This document shows, piece by piece, positions 53,976 to 62,236 of a stretch of DNA of 64,000 nt. The stretch comes from Rubrivirga litoralis (GTDB taxonomy: Bacteria > Bacteroidota > Rhodothermia > Rhodothermales > Rubricoccaceae), in contig NZ_JAVRHT010000002.1 in assembly GCF_031846415.1 (NCBI RefSeq), positions 62,001-126,000 on the forward strand, in the 5' to 3' direction. The position numbers and the translations under genes were made by a program. Numbering within the stretch: position 1 is the stretch's first letter; the number at the start of each line of letters is the position of its first letter. Below the pieces are notes generated by a model. That model saw only the letters and a list, made by a program, of their open reading frames with translations. It was not told the origin of the DNA and searched no databases.

Positions 53976-55255
53976 GGCGCGCGGCTCTCGTGGCGCTCCT
54001 CGCGCTGGGCGGGGCGGCGCTGAGCGGGGCGGCGGCGCAGACCGCCCCGCCCGAGACGCGCGGGGCGGTGCGGTGCGTGCTCCCGGTCGTCGAGACGCAG
54101 GCAGAGGCCCCGGGGGCGGGGCGGCGGGCGCGTGCGGCGCCGTGCGACCCGGCCGAGCGGGGTGCCAGCTTCGAGGTGACGTACACGGGCTTTAGCGCCG
54201 AGGCGCAGGCCGCCTTCCAGGCCGCCGTCGACACGTGGTCGTGCCTCATCCGGTCGGACCAGACGGTCCGCATCGCGGCCGAGTGGACGGGGCTGAGCGC
54301 GACGACGCTGGGCTCGGCCGGGCCGCGCCTCGTCCGCAACGCGGACGGCCTCCCCGCCCGCGACGTGTGGTACCCGGCGGCGCTCGCGGACCAGCTCGCG
54401 GGGCGCGACCTAGAGCCCGGGGCGCCCGACGTCGAGGCGTCGTTCAACAGCGACTTTCCGGCGTGGCACGTCGGGCTCGGGCCGACGCCGTCCGACCAGT
54501 TCGACCTCTACACGGTCGTGCTCCACGAGATCGCCCACGGCCTGGGCTTCGTCGGCGGGCTCTCGGTCGAGGACGGCGTCGGCGTCGTGGGGCGGGACGA
54601 CGTGGGCGGGCCGTTCGCGTACGACCTCCACGCCGAGGACGCGTTCGGCACGCCGCTGCTCGACACGCGCGCTTATCCGGCCCCGTCGGTGCGCCTCGCC
54701 GCCGCGCTCACGTCGGCCGTCCGGTTCAGCGGCCGGGCCGTCCGCCGCGTGCGGAATGCGCCGGTCGCGCTCTACGCCCCGCCCCGCTGGCTCCCGGGCG
54801 GCTCGTACTCGCACCTCGACGACGTGGCGTTCGAGCCCGGCTCGCGCGACGGCCTGATGTCCCCGTTCGTCGCGCGCGGCGAGGCGGTCGACCGGCCCGG
54901 CGACGTGACGTGCGCCGTCCTCGCCGACGTCGGGTGGACGCTCGCCGGCGCGTGCCGCGCGGCCGTCGGCGACCTCGCGCCCGAGCGGGGCGGGGTGGAG
55001 GTCGTGCGGACCGGCCCCAACCCGTTCCGCTCGCGGACGTCGCTCCGCGTGGTGAGCGCGGCGGCCGGGCTCGCGCGGGCCGTCCTCGTCGACGTCCGCG
55101 GGCGCCGCGTGGCGGACCTGGGCACGACGGCCGTTCTCCCGGAGCGCCCGTTCGAGGTCGTCGTCGAGGCGGCCGGGCTGGCGACGGGCGTCTACGTCGT
55201 GGACCTCCGTGTCGGAGCGGGGCGGGTGGCGGTGCCGCTGACGGTCGTGCGGTAG
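53972..55255 (+). CDS. Secreted zinc metalloprotease with type IX sorting domain (copy 2)
   Basis: 427 residues from GTG. Signal peptide ALVALLALGGAALSGAAAQ. It is clearly paralogous to the previous gene: FEVTYTGFSAEAQAAFQAAVDTW, LGSAGPRLV, VEASFNSDF, VVLHEIAHGLGFVG, SYSHLDDVAF, DGLMSP and TGPNPFRS line up in order. The sorting domain ends in LTVVR. Differences are concentrated in the loops between the zinc helix and the SHxD motif. The start codon overlaps the previous stop, so this is a tandem duplication kept as an operon. Confidence 0.85.
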   Translation: MRRAALVALLALGGAALSGAAAQTAPPETRGAVRCVLPVVETQAEAPGAGRRARAAPCDPAERGASFEVTYTGFSAEAQAAFQAAVDTWSCLIRSDQTVRIAAEWTGLSATTLGSAGPRLVRNADGLPARDVWYPAALADQLAGRDLEPGAPDVEASFNSDFPAWHVGLGPTPSDQFDLYTVVLHEIAHGLGFVGGLSVEDGVGVVGRDDVGGPFAYDLHAEDAFGTPLLDTRAYPAPSVRLAAALTSAVRFSGRAVRRVRNAPVALYAPPRWLPGGSYSHLDDVAFEPGSRDGLMSPFVARGEAVDRPGDVTCAVLADVGWTLAGACRAAVGDLAPERGGVEVVRTGPNPFRSRTSLRVVSAAAGLARAVLVDVRGRRVADLGTTAVLPERPFEVVVEAAGLATGVYVVDLRVGAGRVAVPLTVVR

Positions 55256-55348
55256 GGCTTGACCTGGGCGGGTCCCTCTCCACCCCGCCCTTGTCCCGCG
55301 GGCGGGGTGGCGTACGTTCTACCTCTGATCCCGCCCGTGGTCGCCGAC

Positions 55349-55795
55349 ATGAGCGCCTCGACCCTCACCGTCACCGCCCTCGTTTCGGTCGTGCTCGCGT
55401 GGGTCGGCCTCACCATCTGGAATCAGGCTGCCCGCGCTCGGGTCGACGACATGGGGCCGGAGATCGCGATCGCCTTCCAGACCTACTTCGCCCCGTACGC
55501 CGAGCGGGGCGAGCTCGCGCCCCCGGCCTACTGGGACTTCCGCCTCGGGTGGGTCGTCGAGTACCCGCCTGGCGTGGCGGAGTACGTTCCGGGCGAGGGT
55601 ACGGAGGGGATGACTCCCGAGTCTGACCTCGTGGCCGTGGCCGTACGCGAGGACGCGGCGACCGGCGAGCGCTGGCCGGTGTGGATGTGGGGCGTGTGGG
55701 TCGGCGCCGTCCCCCCGCTCCTGTTCCACGGCCTGTTCGGCGTGGCGTCGCTGGGACTCCTCGCCCTCTGGCTGCGGCTCCGCGCCGCCGGCTGA
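55349..55795 (+). CDS. Small membrane protein of unknown function
   Basis: 148 residues. Two hydrophobic segments: 3-24 (TLTVTALVSVVLAWVGLTIW) and about 118-142 (VGAVPPLLFHGLFGVASLGLLALWL). Between them lies a hydrophilic domain of about 90 residues with many Tyr/Pro/Glu (WDFRLGWVVEYPPGVAEYVP). Family not recognised. GC is lower here than in the flanking protease genes. A GTG four codons upstream is an alternative start. Confidence 0.65.
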   Translation: MSASTLTVTALVSVVLAWVGLTIWNQAARARVDDMGPEIAIAFQTYFAPYAERGELAPPAYWDFRLGWVVEYPPGVAEYVPGEGTEGMTPESDLVAVAVREDAATGERWPVWMWGVWVGAVPPLLFHGLFGVASLGLLALWLRLRAAG

Positions 55796-55943
55796 CGCGC
55801 CGCGGTGAGCGCGGGCGGGGCGGGCGCGCTGTGGCAAAGACGCCGCCCCGCCCGGGGCCACCCCGCTCGGGCGCTGGCAACGGTCGGCGACGCTTGGTTG
55901 GGGCCGCCCCGCTGTCGTCCGCCCCGCCCGCCGCCGTTGCCCC

Positions 55944-55965
55944 GCGCCGTTGCATGGGACGGCGC
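55944..55965. repeat. Decayed REP-like palindrome, family 1
   Basis: GCGCCGT and ACGGCGC still pair, but the centre TGCATGGG has lost symmetry. It overlaps by one base the stop codon of the minus-strand gene that follows, so the element seems to have landed at a gene end. Confidence 0.6.
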
Positions 55966-56243
55966 TACTCCACCGGCACCACCTGCCCCGTCCCGTCGAC
56001 GGTGAAGCCGGCCGGGGGCGGGGTGGTCGGGAAGTCCGAGATCGAGACGCCCGTGGCCTCCGATCCCGCCCAGTCGTCGGGGACGTAGTGCGTGTGGCTC
56101 CCGTGCGAGATCCCGTGCCACCCGCGCGGGCTCACGACGCCGGTCTCCGACGCCCGCAGCCCGAGCACGTCCGACAGCGCGAACCCGACGAGGACGGCGA
56201 GCGCGACGAGGACGACGAGGCGGACAGTCCGGCGGGGCGGCAT
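55965..56243 (-). CDS. Small single-pass membrane or exported protein
   Basis: 92 residues, not recognised. The N-terminus has MPPRRTVRLVVLVALAVLVGF, a membrane anchor or uncleaved signal. The rest is soluble, with an unusual His/Gly patch (WHGISHGSHTHYV) that might bind metal, and a Pro-rich end. Divergent from gluconokinase, 64 bp away. Confidence 0.55.
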   Translation of the reverse strand: MPPRRTVRLVVLVALAVLVGFALSDVLGLRASETGVVSPRGWHGISHGSHTHYVPDDWAGSEATGVSISDFPTTPPPAGFTVDGTGQVVPVE

Positions 56244-56307
56244 GGCGGGGACCAGGAGGCGGCCCGGAGAGTACGCCCCGCCCCGCCCCGCGCTCCCCGA
56301 ACATCCC

Positions 56308-56841
56308 GTGACCTCGCTCGCCCCGCCCGCCGCCTCGGACCGCCCCGCCCGCGTCGTCCTGCTCATGGGCGTCGCCGGGGCGGGCAAATCGACCGTGGGC
56401 GTGGCTCTGGCCCGCGCGCTGGGCTGGGACTTTGTCGACGCCGACGACCACCACAGCGCGGACGCGCTGGGCAAGATCGGGCGGGGCGAGGGGCTCACCG
56501 ACGCCGACCGCGCGCCGTGGCTGGCCCGCCTCGGCGCGCTCGTCCGCCGCCGCCTCGGGGACGGGCCGCCGACGGTCCTCGCGTGCTCGGCGCTCCGGGC
56601 GCCGTACCGCGAGGTGCTCGGGGCGGGGCGGCCGGGCGTCGTGCTCGCCTGGCTCGACGTGCCGCCCGACGTCCTCGCCGACCGGCTGACTGACCGCGAA
56701 GGCCACGTGGCGGGGGCGGACCTGCTCCCCAGCCAACTCGCCACGCTCGAAGCGCCCGCCGGCGCGCTCCGCCTCGACGGCACGGCCCCGGTCGCCGAGT
56801 CGGTCCGCGTGCTCCAGCGCCACGTGGAGTCTCAGACCTAA
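56308..56841 (+). CDS. gntK: Gluconokinase
   Basis: 177 residues. Walker A GVAGAGKS at 21-28, then FVDADDHHSADALGKIGRGEGLTDADRAPWL, the gluconate-binding segment typical of GntK, and ACSALRAPYREVL. It phosphorylates gluconate to 6-phosphogluconate. No gluconate permease or regulator is adjacent. The GTG at 56308 sits behind CATCCC, a single unit of the word found in the arrays. Confidence 0.92.
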   Translation: MTSLAPPAASDRPARVVLLMGVAGAGKSTVGVALARALGWDFVDADDHHSADALGKIGRGEGLTDADRAPWLARLGALVRRRLGDGPPTVLACSALRAPYREVLGAGRPGVVLAWLDVPPDVLADRLTDREGHVAGADLLPSQLATLEAPAGALRLDGTAPVAESVRVLQRHVESQT

Positions 56842-56869
56842 CGGTATAGAGGTGAGGCTCCAGCGGCGT

Positions 56870-57376
56870 CTAGGAAACGGCGCGCGTGTCGACCGCCTCC
56901 TTCTGCCGGTACAGGTCGAGGTAGCTCGGGACCTCGTAGCGGTCGCCGTAGATAGCCTTCATCCGCTCCCAGCGGAGCTTGCACGCGAGCCGGAACGCCG
57001 TGTCCTCGCCGTAGCGCCGGATCGAGAACGACGTGCCCCGCGCCACGCCCGGCTCGGGGCTCCACGACACGGCGTAGACCTCGTGCGGGACGCCCCGGCG
57101 GTCCCGCTTCGTGGTCCGCGAGATGCCGACGACGCCGGTCGAGTTGTTCCGGTTGCGGTGGACGAGCCGCCGGCGGGGCGCCGGTGGCGGCAGTTGGTCG
57201 ACCTCGCTCTCGAGCGTCTCTCGGTAGGCGAGGGCGGCGTCGAAGGCGGGCTCCGGGCCGCCCAGCTTGCGGTCGGAAAACAGGCGCGAGTACGTCCGCC
57301 CGTGGCGGTAGACGCGGACCTGCCAGCCGTGGGTCGAGTCGGAGTCGATGCGGATGATGCCTTTGGCGCGGGGCAT
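56870..57376 (-). CDS. Double AP2-domain protein
   Basis: 168 residues. Two AP2-like repeats are visible: residues 5-55 (GIIRIDSDSTHGWQVRVYRHGRTYSRLFSD with AFDAALAYRETL) and 79-142 (STGVVGISRTTKRD, YAVSWSPE, TSFSIRRYGE, AFRLACKLRWE). Each has three strands and a helix, and NNSTGVVGI is the classic AP2 start. Bacterial AP2 domains are usually attached to homing HNH endonucleases or phage integrases; here there is none, so this is a free-standing DNA-binding protein of unknown target. ATG at 57376 is preferred to one 42 bases upstream. Confidence 0.82.
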   Translation of the reverse strand: MPRAKGIIRIDSDSTHGWQVRVYRHGRTYSRLFSDRKLGGPEPAFDAALAYRETLESEVDQLPPPAPRRRLVHRNRNNSTGVVGISRTTKRDRRGVPHEVYAVSWSPEPGVARGTSFSIRRYGEDTAFRLACKLRWERMKAIYGDRYEVPSYLDLYRQKEAVDTRAVS

Positions 57377-57505
57377 GGGGTCGGGTGTGAGCTCGGCCGG
57401 CGCTCGAGGAGCGAGCACCCCGATAAACTAGGGGGTTGGCCCTGCACCACGGCCTCGTGCTCCTCCACCCCGCCCGCCGGCTCCGCCCCGCCCGCCCCTC
57501 GTCCT

Positions 57506-57532
57506 CGCCGCGCCGACGCTGCGCGGTGTCTC
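57506..57532. repeat. Partial REP-like element, family 3
   Basis: CGCCGCGCCGACGCTGCGCG and GTGTC match the first half of the family 3 element, but the inverted CTCTCCC/GGGAGAG half is lost. It lies just outside the end of the glycosyltransferase operon. Confidence 0.5.
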
Positions 57533-57580
57533 ACTCGCAGAAGCGCGGGGCGAGGTGGCGCCGCAACCCGCCGTCCGGCG

Positions 57581-58771
57581 TCAGTGGTGGCGGCCCTTCC
57601 ACGCGATCCGCGGGCGGAGCACGAGCGCGACCGGCAGCGTGACGAGGTAGGCCGCCATGAACGCCTCGACGCCCAGGAGGTCGCGCAGGCGGACGCGCGT
57701 CCCGGTCCGCCGGAGGACGGCGCGGAGCAAGGTGGCGTCGGCGAGCCCCTTGGCCGCCAGCGCCACCCCGCCCGCGAGCGGGGCCGCGGCGAGGGCCGCG
57801 AGCGGGAGCGCGTGCGAGACGAACAGGGCACCGTAGACCGGGTAGATCCAGCCCTTGCCCGCCAGCCCGCCCCGCGCCCACCGCCGCCGCTGCACGTACG
57901 TCGCCGCCACGCCGTCGATGGGGAGCGTCCAGACGAGGGCGTCGGGGTCGAGGAAGAACCGGACGCGCCACGGCGTCCGCTCGGCCACGGCGCGGACGAG
58001 CACGAAGTCCTCGGTGACGGAGACGGGCAGGGCGGGGTAGCCGCCGACGGCCTCGTACGCCGCGCGCCGCACGCCCATGTTGTTGCCCATCCCCGTCGCC
58101 GGGTGCCCGGCCTCGGCCAGCCCGCTCACGGCGCCGAGCAGGAGCGACCAGTCCAGCACCTGCACGCGGTCGAACCCGTGGGCGGGGCGGGGGCGGATCT
58201 GGGCCAGCCCGCACACGACGCCGGCCTCGCCGTCCGCGAACCGCCGGGCCGTCTGCCGCGCCCATGTCGGGACCGGCGCGCAGTCGGCGTCGGTGACGAG
58301 CACGACGTCGGCCGACGTCGCCTCGATGGCCGTGTGGAGCGCCCACGCCTTGCCGCGGAGCGGCCCCTCGGGGTCAGGCACGCGGAGGTAGCGGACCGCC
58401 GGGCGGGGCGGCTCTGCTCTGCTCGCCTCGCCCGCGTCCGCCCCGCCCGCGGCGGCCGGCGCCGCCGACCGGCGCGCGTACCGGCGCACGACCGCGGCCG
58501 TCCCGTCGGCCGAGTGGTCGTCGGCGACGACGACCTCGAGGCGGTCCGGCGGGTAGTCCTGCGCGAGGAGCGCGTCGAGGCACCGCCCGATCGTGGCCTC
58601 CTCGTCGCGGGCCGCCACGACGACCGTGACCGACGGGAGCTCGGCCTCGGGCACGGCGGGCGGGGCGGGCACCGGGCGCCGCGCCCGCGCGGCCAGCCAC
58701 CCCACGAAGGCGACGTAGCCCCCGGCGACGACGGCGAGCGAGGCGGCGAGGGCGCGGGGCGGGGCGGTCAC
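57581..58771 (-). CDS. Membrane-bound family 2 glycosyltransferase
   Basis: 396 residues. An N-terminal membrane helix is followed by the GT2 domain: VTVVVAARDEEATIGRCLDAL, VVVADDHSADGT, LVTDADCAP (metal-binding), then VTEDFVLVRAV and the QRRRWARGG motif near 310. Two or three C-terminal helices close the protein. This is the architecture of processive or hydroxychlorobactene/hopanoid-type glucosyltransferases; the product is unknown. Its GTG start overlaps the end of the deacetylase gene by 4 bp. Last gene of the operon. Confidence 0.88.
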   Translation of the reverse strand: MTAPPRALAASLAVVAGGYVAFVGWLAARARRPVPAPPAVPEAELPSVTVVVAARDEEATIGRCLDALLAQDYPPDRLEVVVADDHSADGTAAVVRRYARRSAAPAAAGGADAGEASRAEPPRPAVRYLRVPDPEGPLRGKAWALHTAIEATSADVVLVTDADCAPVPTWARQTARRFADGEAGVVCGLAQIRPRPAHGFDRVQVLDWSLLLGAVSGLAEAGHPATGMGNNMGVRRAAYEAVGGYPALPVSVTEDFVLVRAVAERTPWRVRFFLDPDALVWTLPIDGVAATYVQRRRWARGGLAGKGWIYPVYGALFVSHALPLAALAAAPLAGGVALAAKGLADATLLRAVLRRTGTRVRLRDLLGVEAFMAAYLVTLPVALVLRPRIAWKGRHH

Positions 58772-59448
58772 GGCGCGGGCGGGAGTGCGGGAAACTGCCA
58801 CCCCGCCGCGGCGAGGCGCGGGAGGGCCAGGTCGAGCGCGGCCGCGGCCCGCTCGGCCGGCGCCCCGTCGTGGAACACGGCCACGCCGCCCGGCCGCGCC
58901 AGCGCGACCGTCTCGGCGGCCAGCGCCTCCGGCGACCGCGCCAGGAAGTCGCCCGGCATGAGGTCCCACAGCACGAGCCGCCGCCCCGCCCCGCTCGCCG
59001 GTTTGCGGTCCGCGCGGCACCACCGGACGAGCCCCGGCGTCACGCGGCCGTACGGCGGGCGCACGTCGCGGACCGCCCCGCTCGCCACGTCCTCCAGCAC
59101 CCGCTCGGCCCGCTCGAAGCCGGCCCGGACGCGCGCCGGCGCCGCCCGCCACGCGCTCACGTGGTCCCACCCGTGGTTGCCCACGCGGTGCCCGGCCTCG
59201 ACGATCTGGCGGACGAGGGCGGGGTGGCGCGCGGCGGCCGGCCCCGACAGGAAAAAGACGGCGCGCGCGTCGTGCCGGGCCAGCGCGTCCAGCCAGCGCG
59301 GCGTGCCCTCGGGGTCCGGCCCGTCGTCGACCGTGAGGTAGAGGCGCGGCCGCCCCGCCCGCCGCTCGGGGCCGCGGACGACGGCGCCCGGCACGAGCGG
59401 GCCGAGCGCGCGGGGGAGCAGCGAGTCGCGGGCGCGCTGGACGGTCAC
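58768..59448 (-). CDS. Polysaccharide deacetylase (NodB homology domain)
   Basis: 226 residues. YLTVDDGPDPEGT holds the catalytic/metal Asp pair, NHGWDH has the metal His residues, RPPYGR is motif 3, and LWDLMPGDF and the final VFHDG complete the NodB set. It would remove N-acetyl groups from an amino sugar of a surface or lipid-linked glycan. There is no signal peptide; an N-terminal stretch LLPRALGPLVPGAVV could anchor it loosely. It is coupled to the next glycosyltransferase by a 4-bp overlap. Confidence 0.9.
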   Translation of the reverse strand: MTVQRARDSLLPRALGPLVPGAVVRGPERRAGRPRLYLTVDDGPDPEGTPRWLDALARHDARAVFFLSGPAAARHPALVRQIVEAGHRVGNHGWDHVSAWRAAPARVRAGFERAERVLEDVASGAVRDVRPPYGRVTPGLVRWCRADRKPASGAGRRLVLWDLMPGDFLARSPEALAAETVALARPGGVAVFHDGAPAERAAAALDLALPRLAAAGWQFPALPPAP

Positions 59449-59540
59449 CGGGCGGGGTGGGGGAGGAGCGGGGCGGGGCCGCAAGATCCGACCGCCCCGC
59501 CCGGCGTGCGCAGGCGACGGGGCGCGGGCGGGCACGGCGG

Positions 59541-60758
59541 CTACTGCGGGACGGCCCGGCCCTTCCACTCGAACCCGCCGAGCGGCCCCAGGACGGCGAC
59601 GAGGAGCGAGTGCGGGGCGTGGAGGACGAGGTGGAGCGGGTACGCCGGCAGCAGCCCGCGCTGCCCGAACCGCCGCGCGGCCGGGACCAGCACCGCGAGC
59701 TCGGCCGCCGCTTTGACCGCGAGCGCCGCCGCCACCCAGGGCCAGAACGACGGCACGACCACGAGGGCGAGGAACGACGCCGTCAGCGCCGCGAAAAAGG
59801 CGACGAGAGCCAGCAGCATCCGCTGGAGCCGCCACGGGTAGTGCGCCCCCTTCGACGCCCACCGCTTCCGCTGGTGCACGAACGCGCGGACGTTCCGCAC
59901 GGGGTCGGTCAGGACCACGGCGCCCGGGTCGGCGCAGAAGCGGACGTCGAGCGGCGTCCCGTACGCGATCTTCTGCATGAGGAGCTCGTCGTCCCCGCTC
60001 GTCACGTGGTCGATCCCCGAGAAGCCGCCGAGCGCCACGAACGTCTCGCGCCGGTAGCCCACGTTCGCCCCGTTCGCGAGGTGCGGCTGCTCGGCCCCGA
60101 TCGCGCCGGCCCCGCACGCCATGACCCCGAAAAAGTCCAGCGCCTGGACCCGCTCGAACAGCCCGTCGCCCGGCGCCAGCCGGTAGGCCACCGGGCCGGA
60201 CACGAACGCCACTTCCGGCCCCTCGAACTGCGCCGCGAGCGCCCGCGCCCAGCCGCGCGGGACGACGCAGTCGGCGTCGGTCGTGAGGATGATCTCGCCG
60301 CGCGCGTGCTCGATGGCCTTCTCGATCGCCCGCTTTTTGTGCGCCCGGTCGCGCCGCCGGTTCTCGGGGATCTGCACGAGCCGGAGCCGCCCCGCCCCCT
60401 CGGACTCGGCCCACTGGTCCTCGGGGAGCTCGCCGCCGGCCACCGCGAGCGCCGGCGCGAGCGCCATCCGCTCGCGGACCACGGCCGCCGTCCGGTCCGA
60501 GCTGTCGTCGTCGACGACGATGACCTCGAGCTTGTCGCGCGGGTAGTCGACGGCCAGGACCGAGTCGACGCACGGCCCGATGGTGTCCTCCTCGTCGCGG
60601 GCCGGCACCACGACGGTCACGCTGGGCAGCGCGGCGTCGGGCGGGGCGGCCAGCGCGTCCGTCTCGCGCGCGGCGCGGGCGAACCCGCGCGCCCACACCC
60701 CGAGGCGCCAGGCGTAGGCCAGCGCCAGCGCCACGAGCAGGAGGCCGGCCACCGTCAC
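59541..60758 (-). CDS. Membrane-bound family 2 glycosyltransferase
   Basis: 405 residues. N-terminal helix 2-18, GT2 domain with VTVVVPARDEEDTIGPCVDSV, VIVVDDDSSDRT, ILTTDADCVVP, then SGDDELLMQKI and the HQRKRWASKG acceptor motif, and three or four C-terminal helices (LLALVAFFAALTASFLALVVV). It is similar in layout to the enzyme at 57581 but from another branch. The GTG at 60758 overlaps the flippase-like gene by 4 bp, so the two are co-translated. Confidence 0.88.
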   Translation of the reverse strand: MTVAGLLLVALALAYAWRLGVWARGFARAARETDALAAPPDAALPSVTVVVPARDEEDTIGPCVDSVLAVDYPRDKLEVIVVDDDSSDRTAAVVRERMALAPALAVAGGELPEDQWAESEGAGRLRLVQIPENRRRDRAHKKRAIEKAIEHARGEIILTTDADCVVPRGWARALAAQFEGPEVAFVSGPVAYRLAPGDGLFERVQALDFFGVMACGAGAIGAEQPHLANGANVGYRRETFVALGGFSGIDHVTSGDDELLMQKIAYGTPLDVRFCADPGAVVLTDPVRNVRAFVHQRKRWASKGAHYPWRLQRMLLALVAFFAALTASFLALVVVPSFWPWVAAALAVKAAAELAVLVPAARRFGQRGLLPAYPLHLVLHAPHSLLVAVLGPLGGFEWKGRAVPQ

Positions 60759-61798
60759 GCGGCGACGCGGCCCCGTGCCGCCACCCCGCCCACACGTTCC
60801 GCCTCGCGCGCAGCCACGCGAAGCCGGAGCAGGAATGGCACGCCGGCGAGGGCGGGGAGGACCAAGTTGAGGGCGAACAGGGCCAGCGACGCGTCGAGCG
60901 CCGCCGCCGGCGCCACGCCGTAGGCGCCGAGAAAGAACACGGCGGCCCCCTCGCGCACGCCCAGGTCGCCCAGCGTCACCTGGGGCACGGCGCTCTTGGC
61001 GAAAAAGACGAGGGCCACGCCCAGCGCCACCCCGCCCAGCGCGGCGCCGGGGTCCACGGCCCGCACGAGGAGCACGAACTGGGTCGAGAACACGAGGTAG
61101 CGGAGCCCCGAGAGCGCGAGCAGCGTGACCGACTCCTCGCGCGGGATCCGGTCGAACGCCGCGACCGCCCGCCGCACGGGCTCGAACGGGAGCACGGCCG
61201 AGAGCGCCGCCCGCGCGACCGACGGGAACGCGATCGCGACCACAAGCGCCCCGGCCCCCAGCGCGCCCACGCCGACGACGGCCGGCCAGAGCGGCGACGG
61301 CGCTACGGCGTCGCGGAGGTACGGCCCCAGCGCGGCCAGCCCGCCCACGAGGCACGCCGCGAGCGTCGCCATCCGCTCGCCGAACGTGAGCGCCGCCGAG
61401 GCGCCGGGCGGGACCGCCCGGAGGTAGACCGCGCGGCCCACGTAGTCGCCCACGCGGCCCGGCGTGAGCAGCCCGAGCGGGTACGATCCCACGACGGCCC
61501 GCAGCGCGTCGCGGTGCCGGACCTCGGGCGCCAGCCGCCGCACGAGCCGCCCCCATCGGTAGGCCTCCAGTCCCACGTTGACGGGCACGAGCGCGAGCGC
61601 CGCGAGCGCCCACCCCCACTCGGCGTCGGCGAACGCCCGCCACACGTTGGCGGGGTGGGCCAGGCGCACGAGCACGGCGACGGCGACGACGGCGAGCACG
61701 CCCTTCAGGGCGAACAACCAGCGAGGGGCTCGGGGCACGGGGGGACGGGCGGCCAAGAAAGGGGCGCCCAAAAGGTAGGGCGCGGGCGGGGCGGCCAC
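60755..61798 (-). CDS. LPG synthase TM-domain/flippase-like membrane protein (UPF0104)
   Basis: 347 residues with about eight membrane helices. The start of the domain is LKGVLAVVAVAVLVRLAHP; LEAYRWGRLVRR, GLLTPGRVGDYVGRAVYLR (the family's GR.gD..gr signature) and the QVTLGDLGVREGAAVFF segment are typical. Relatives move or transfer lipid-linked substrates (the membrane part of lysyl-phosphatidylglycerol synthase and similar flippases). It opens a four-gene unit with two glycosyltransferases and a deacetylase, so export of a lipid-linked sugar is a reasonable inference. The GTG start is uncertain by some codons. Confidence 0.82.
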   Translation of the reverse strand: MAAPPAPYLLGAPFLAARPPVPRAPRWLFALKGVLAVVAVAVLVRLAHPANVWRAFADAEWGWALAALALVPVNVGLEAYRWGRLVRRLAPEVRHRDALRAVVGSYPLGLLTPGRVGDYVGRAVYLRAVPPGASAALTFGERMATLAACLVGGLAALGPYLRDAVAPSPLWPAVVGVGALGAGALVVAIAFPSVARAALSAVLPFEPVRRAVAAFDRIPREESVTLLALSGLRYLVFSTQFVLLVRAVDPGAALGGVALGVALVFFAKSAVPQVTLGDLGVREGAAVFFLGAYGVAPAAALDASLALFALNLVLPALAGVPFLLRLRVAAREAERVGGVAARGRVAA

Positions 61799-61927
61799 GC
61801 CGAAGAGCCGGTGCGGATGGGAAAGTGGAAAGTGGAGCGCGCGGGCGGGGTGGCGCCGTTTTGTTCCGCCCCGCCCAGACGGGGCCGTAGAAGGCGGCGC
61901 CGAGCCCGAGCCAGGGCAGCGGCAGTC

Positions 61928-61969
61928 CCCCTCCTGGACACCGCGAAGCGACGGCGCAGCCAGGAGGGG
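61928..61969 (-). repeat. REP-like hairpin, family 3 variant
   Basis: CCCCTCCTGG (61928-61937) pairs perfectly with CCAGGAGGGG (61960-61969) around a 22-base loop. Read on the minus strand it carries CTGGCTGCGCCG and CGCGGTGTCC like the other family 3 copies, but the hairpin arms have a different sequence. Confidence 0.75.
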
Positions 61970-62062
61970 CTAGGGGTGGTGGACGACGAGGGCGGGGTGG
62001 TCGGAGACAGAGGCCGCCCCGCCCGACGCCGCCCCGCCCACCGATGGCGTCCGTAGGGATTC

Positions 62063-62086
62063 GTAGGGACACGACTTGTCGTGTCC
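62063..62086. repeat. REP-like hairpin, family 2
   Basis: GTAG followed by a 9-bp perfect stem GGACACGAC-TT-GTCGTGTCC. Sister of 1957-1980, with compensatory changes in the stem. Confidence 0.8.
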
Positions 62087-62236
62087 GACGCGGGCGGGGC
62101 GGTTCCCATCGGCACCGCCCCGCCCGGAGGCGGCACGGGCGGGGTGGTGCCCATGCCCGCGCCCCCGGCCCGACGAGCCACCCCGCCCTCGCGTTCTGCG
62201 GGCGGGGCGGGCATCTTCTGCTCGCCGCTCGCCGCC

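Larger units (their letters stand above)
61799..62236. other. Repeat-filled space between the glycan operon and the barrel gene
   Basis: No gene is visible. It holds a CCACTTTCC word pair (61820-61836, read on the minus strand just before the flippase gene), a family 3 REP hairpin (61928-61969), a family 2 REP hairpin (62063-62086) and many GC boxes. Confidence 0.65.

Noticed and set aside
53960..53990. The two proteases as one protein split by a frameshift
   Set aside because: The first ends with a full sorting domain and the second starts with its own signal peptide; the GTGA overlap is an ordinary operon junction.
56870..57376. Prophage or homing element indicated by AP2 domains
   Set aside because: There is no integrase, HNH endonuclease or other phage gene around it.
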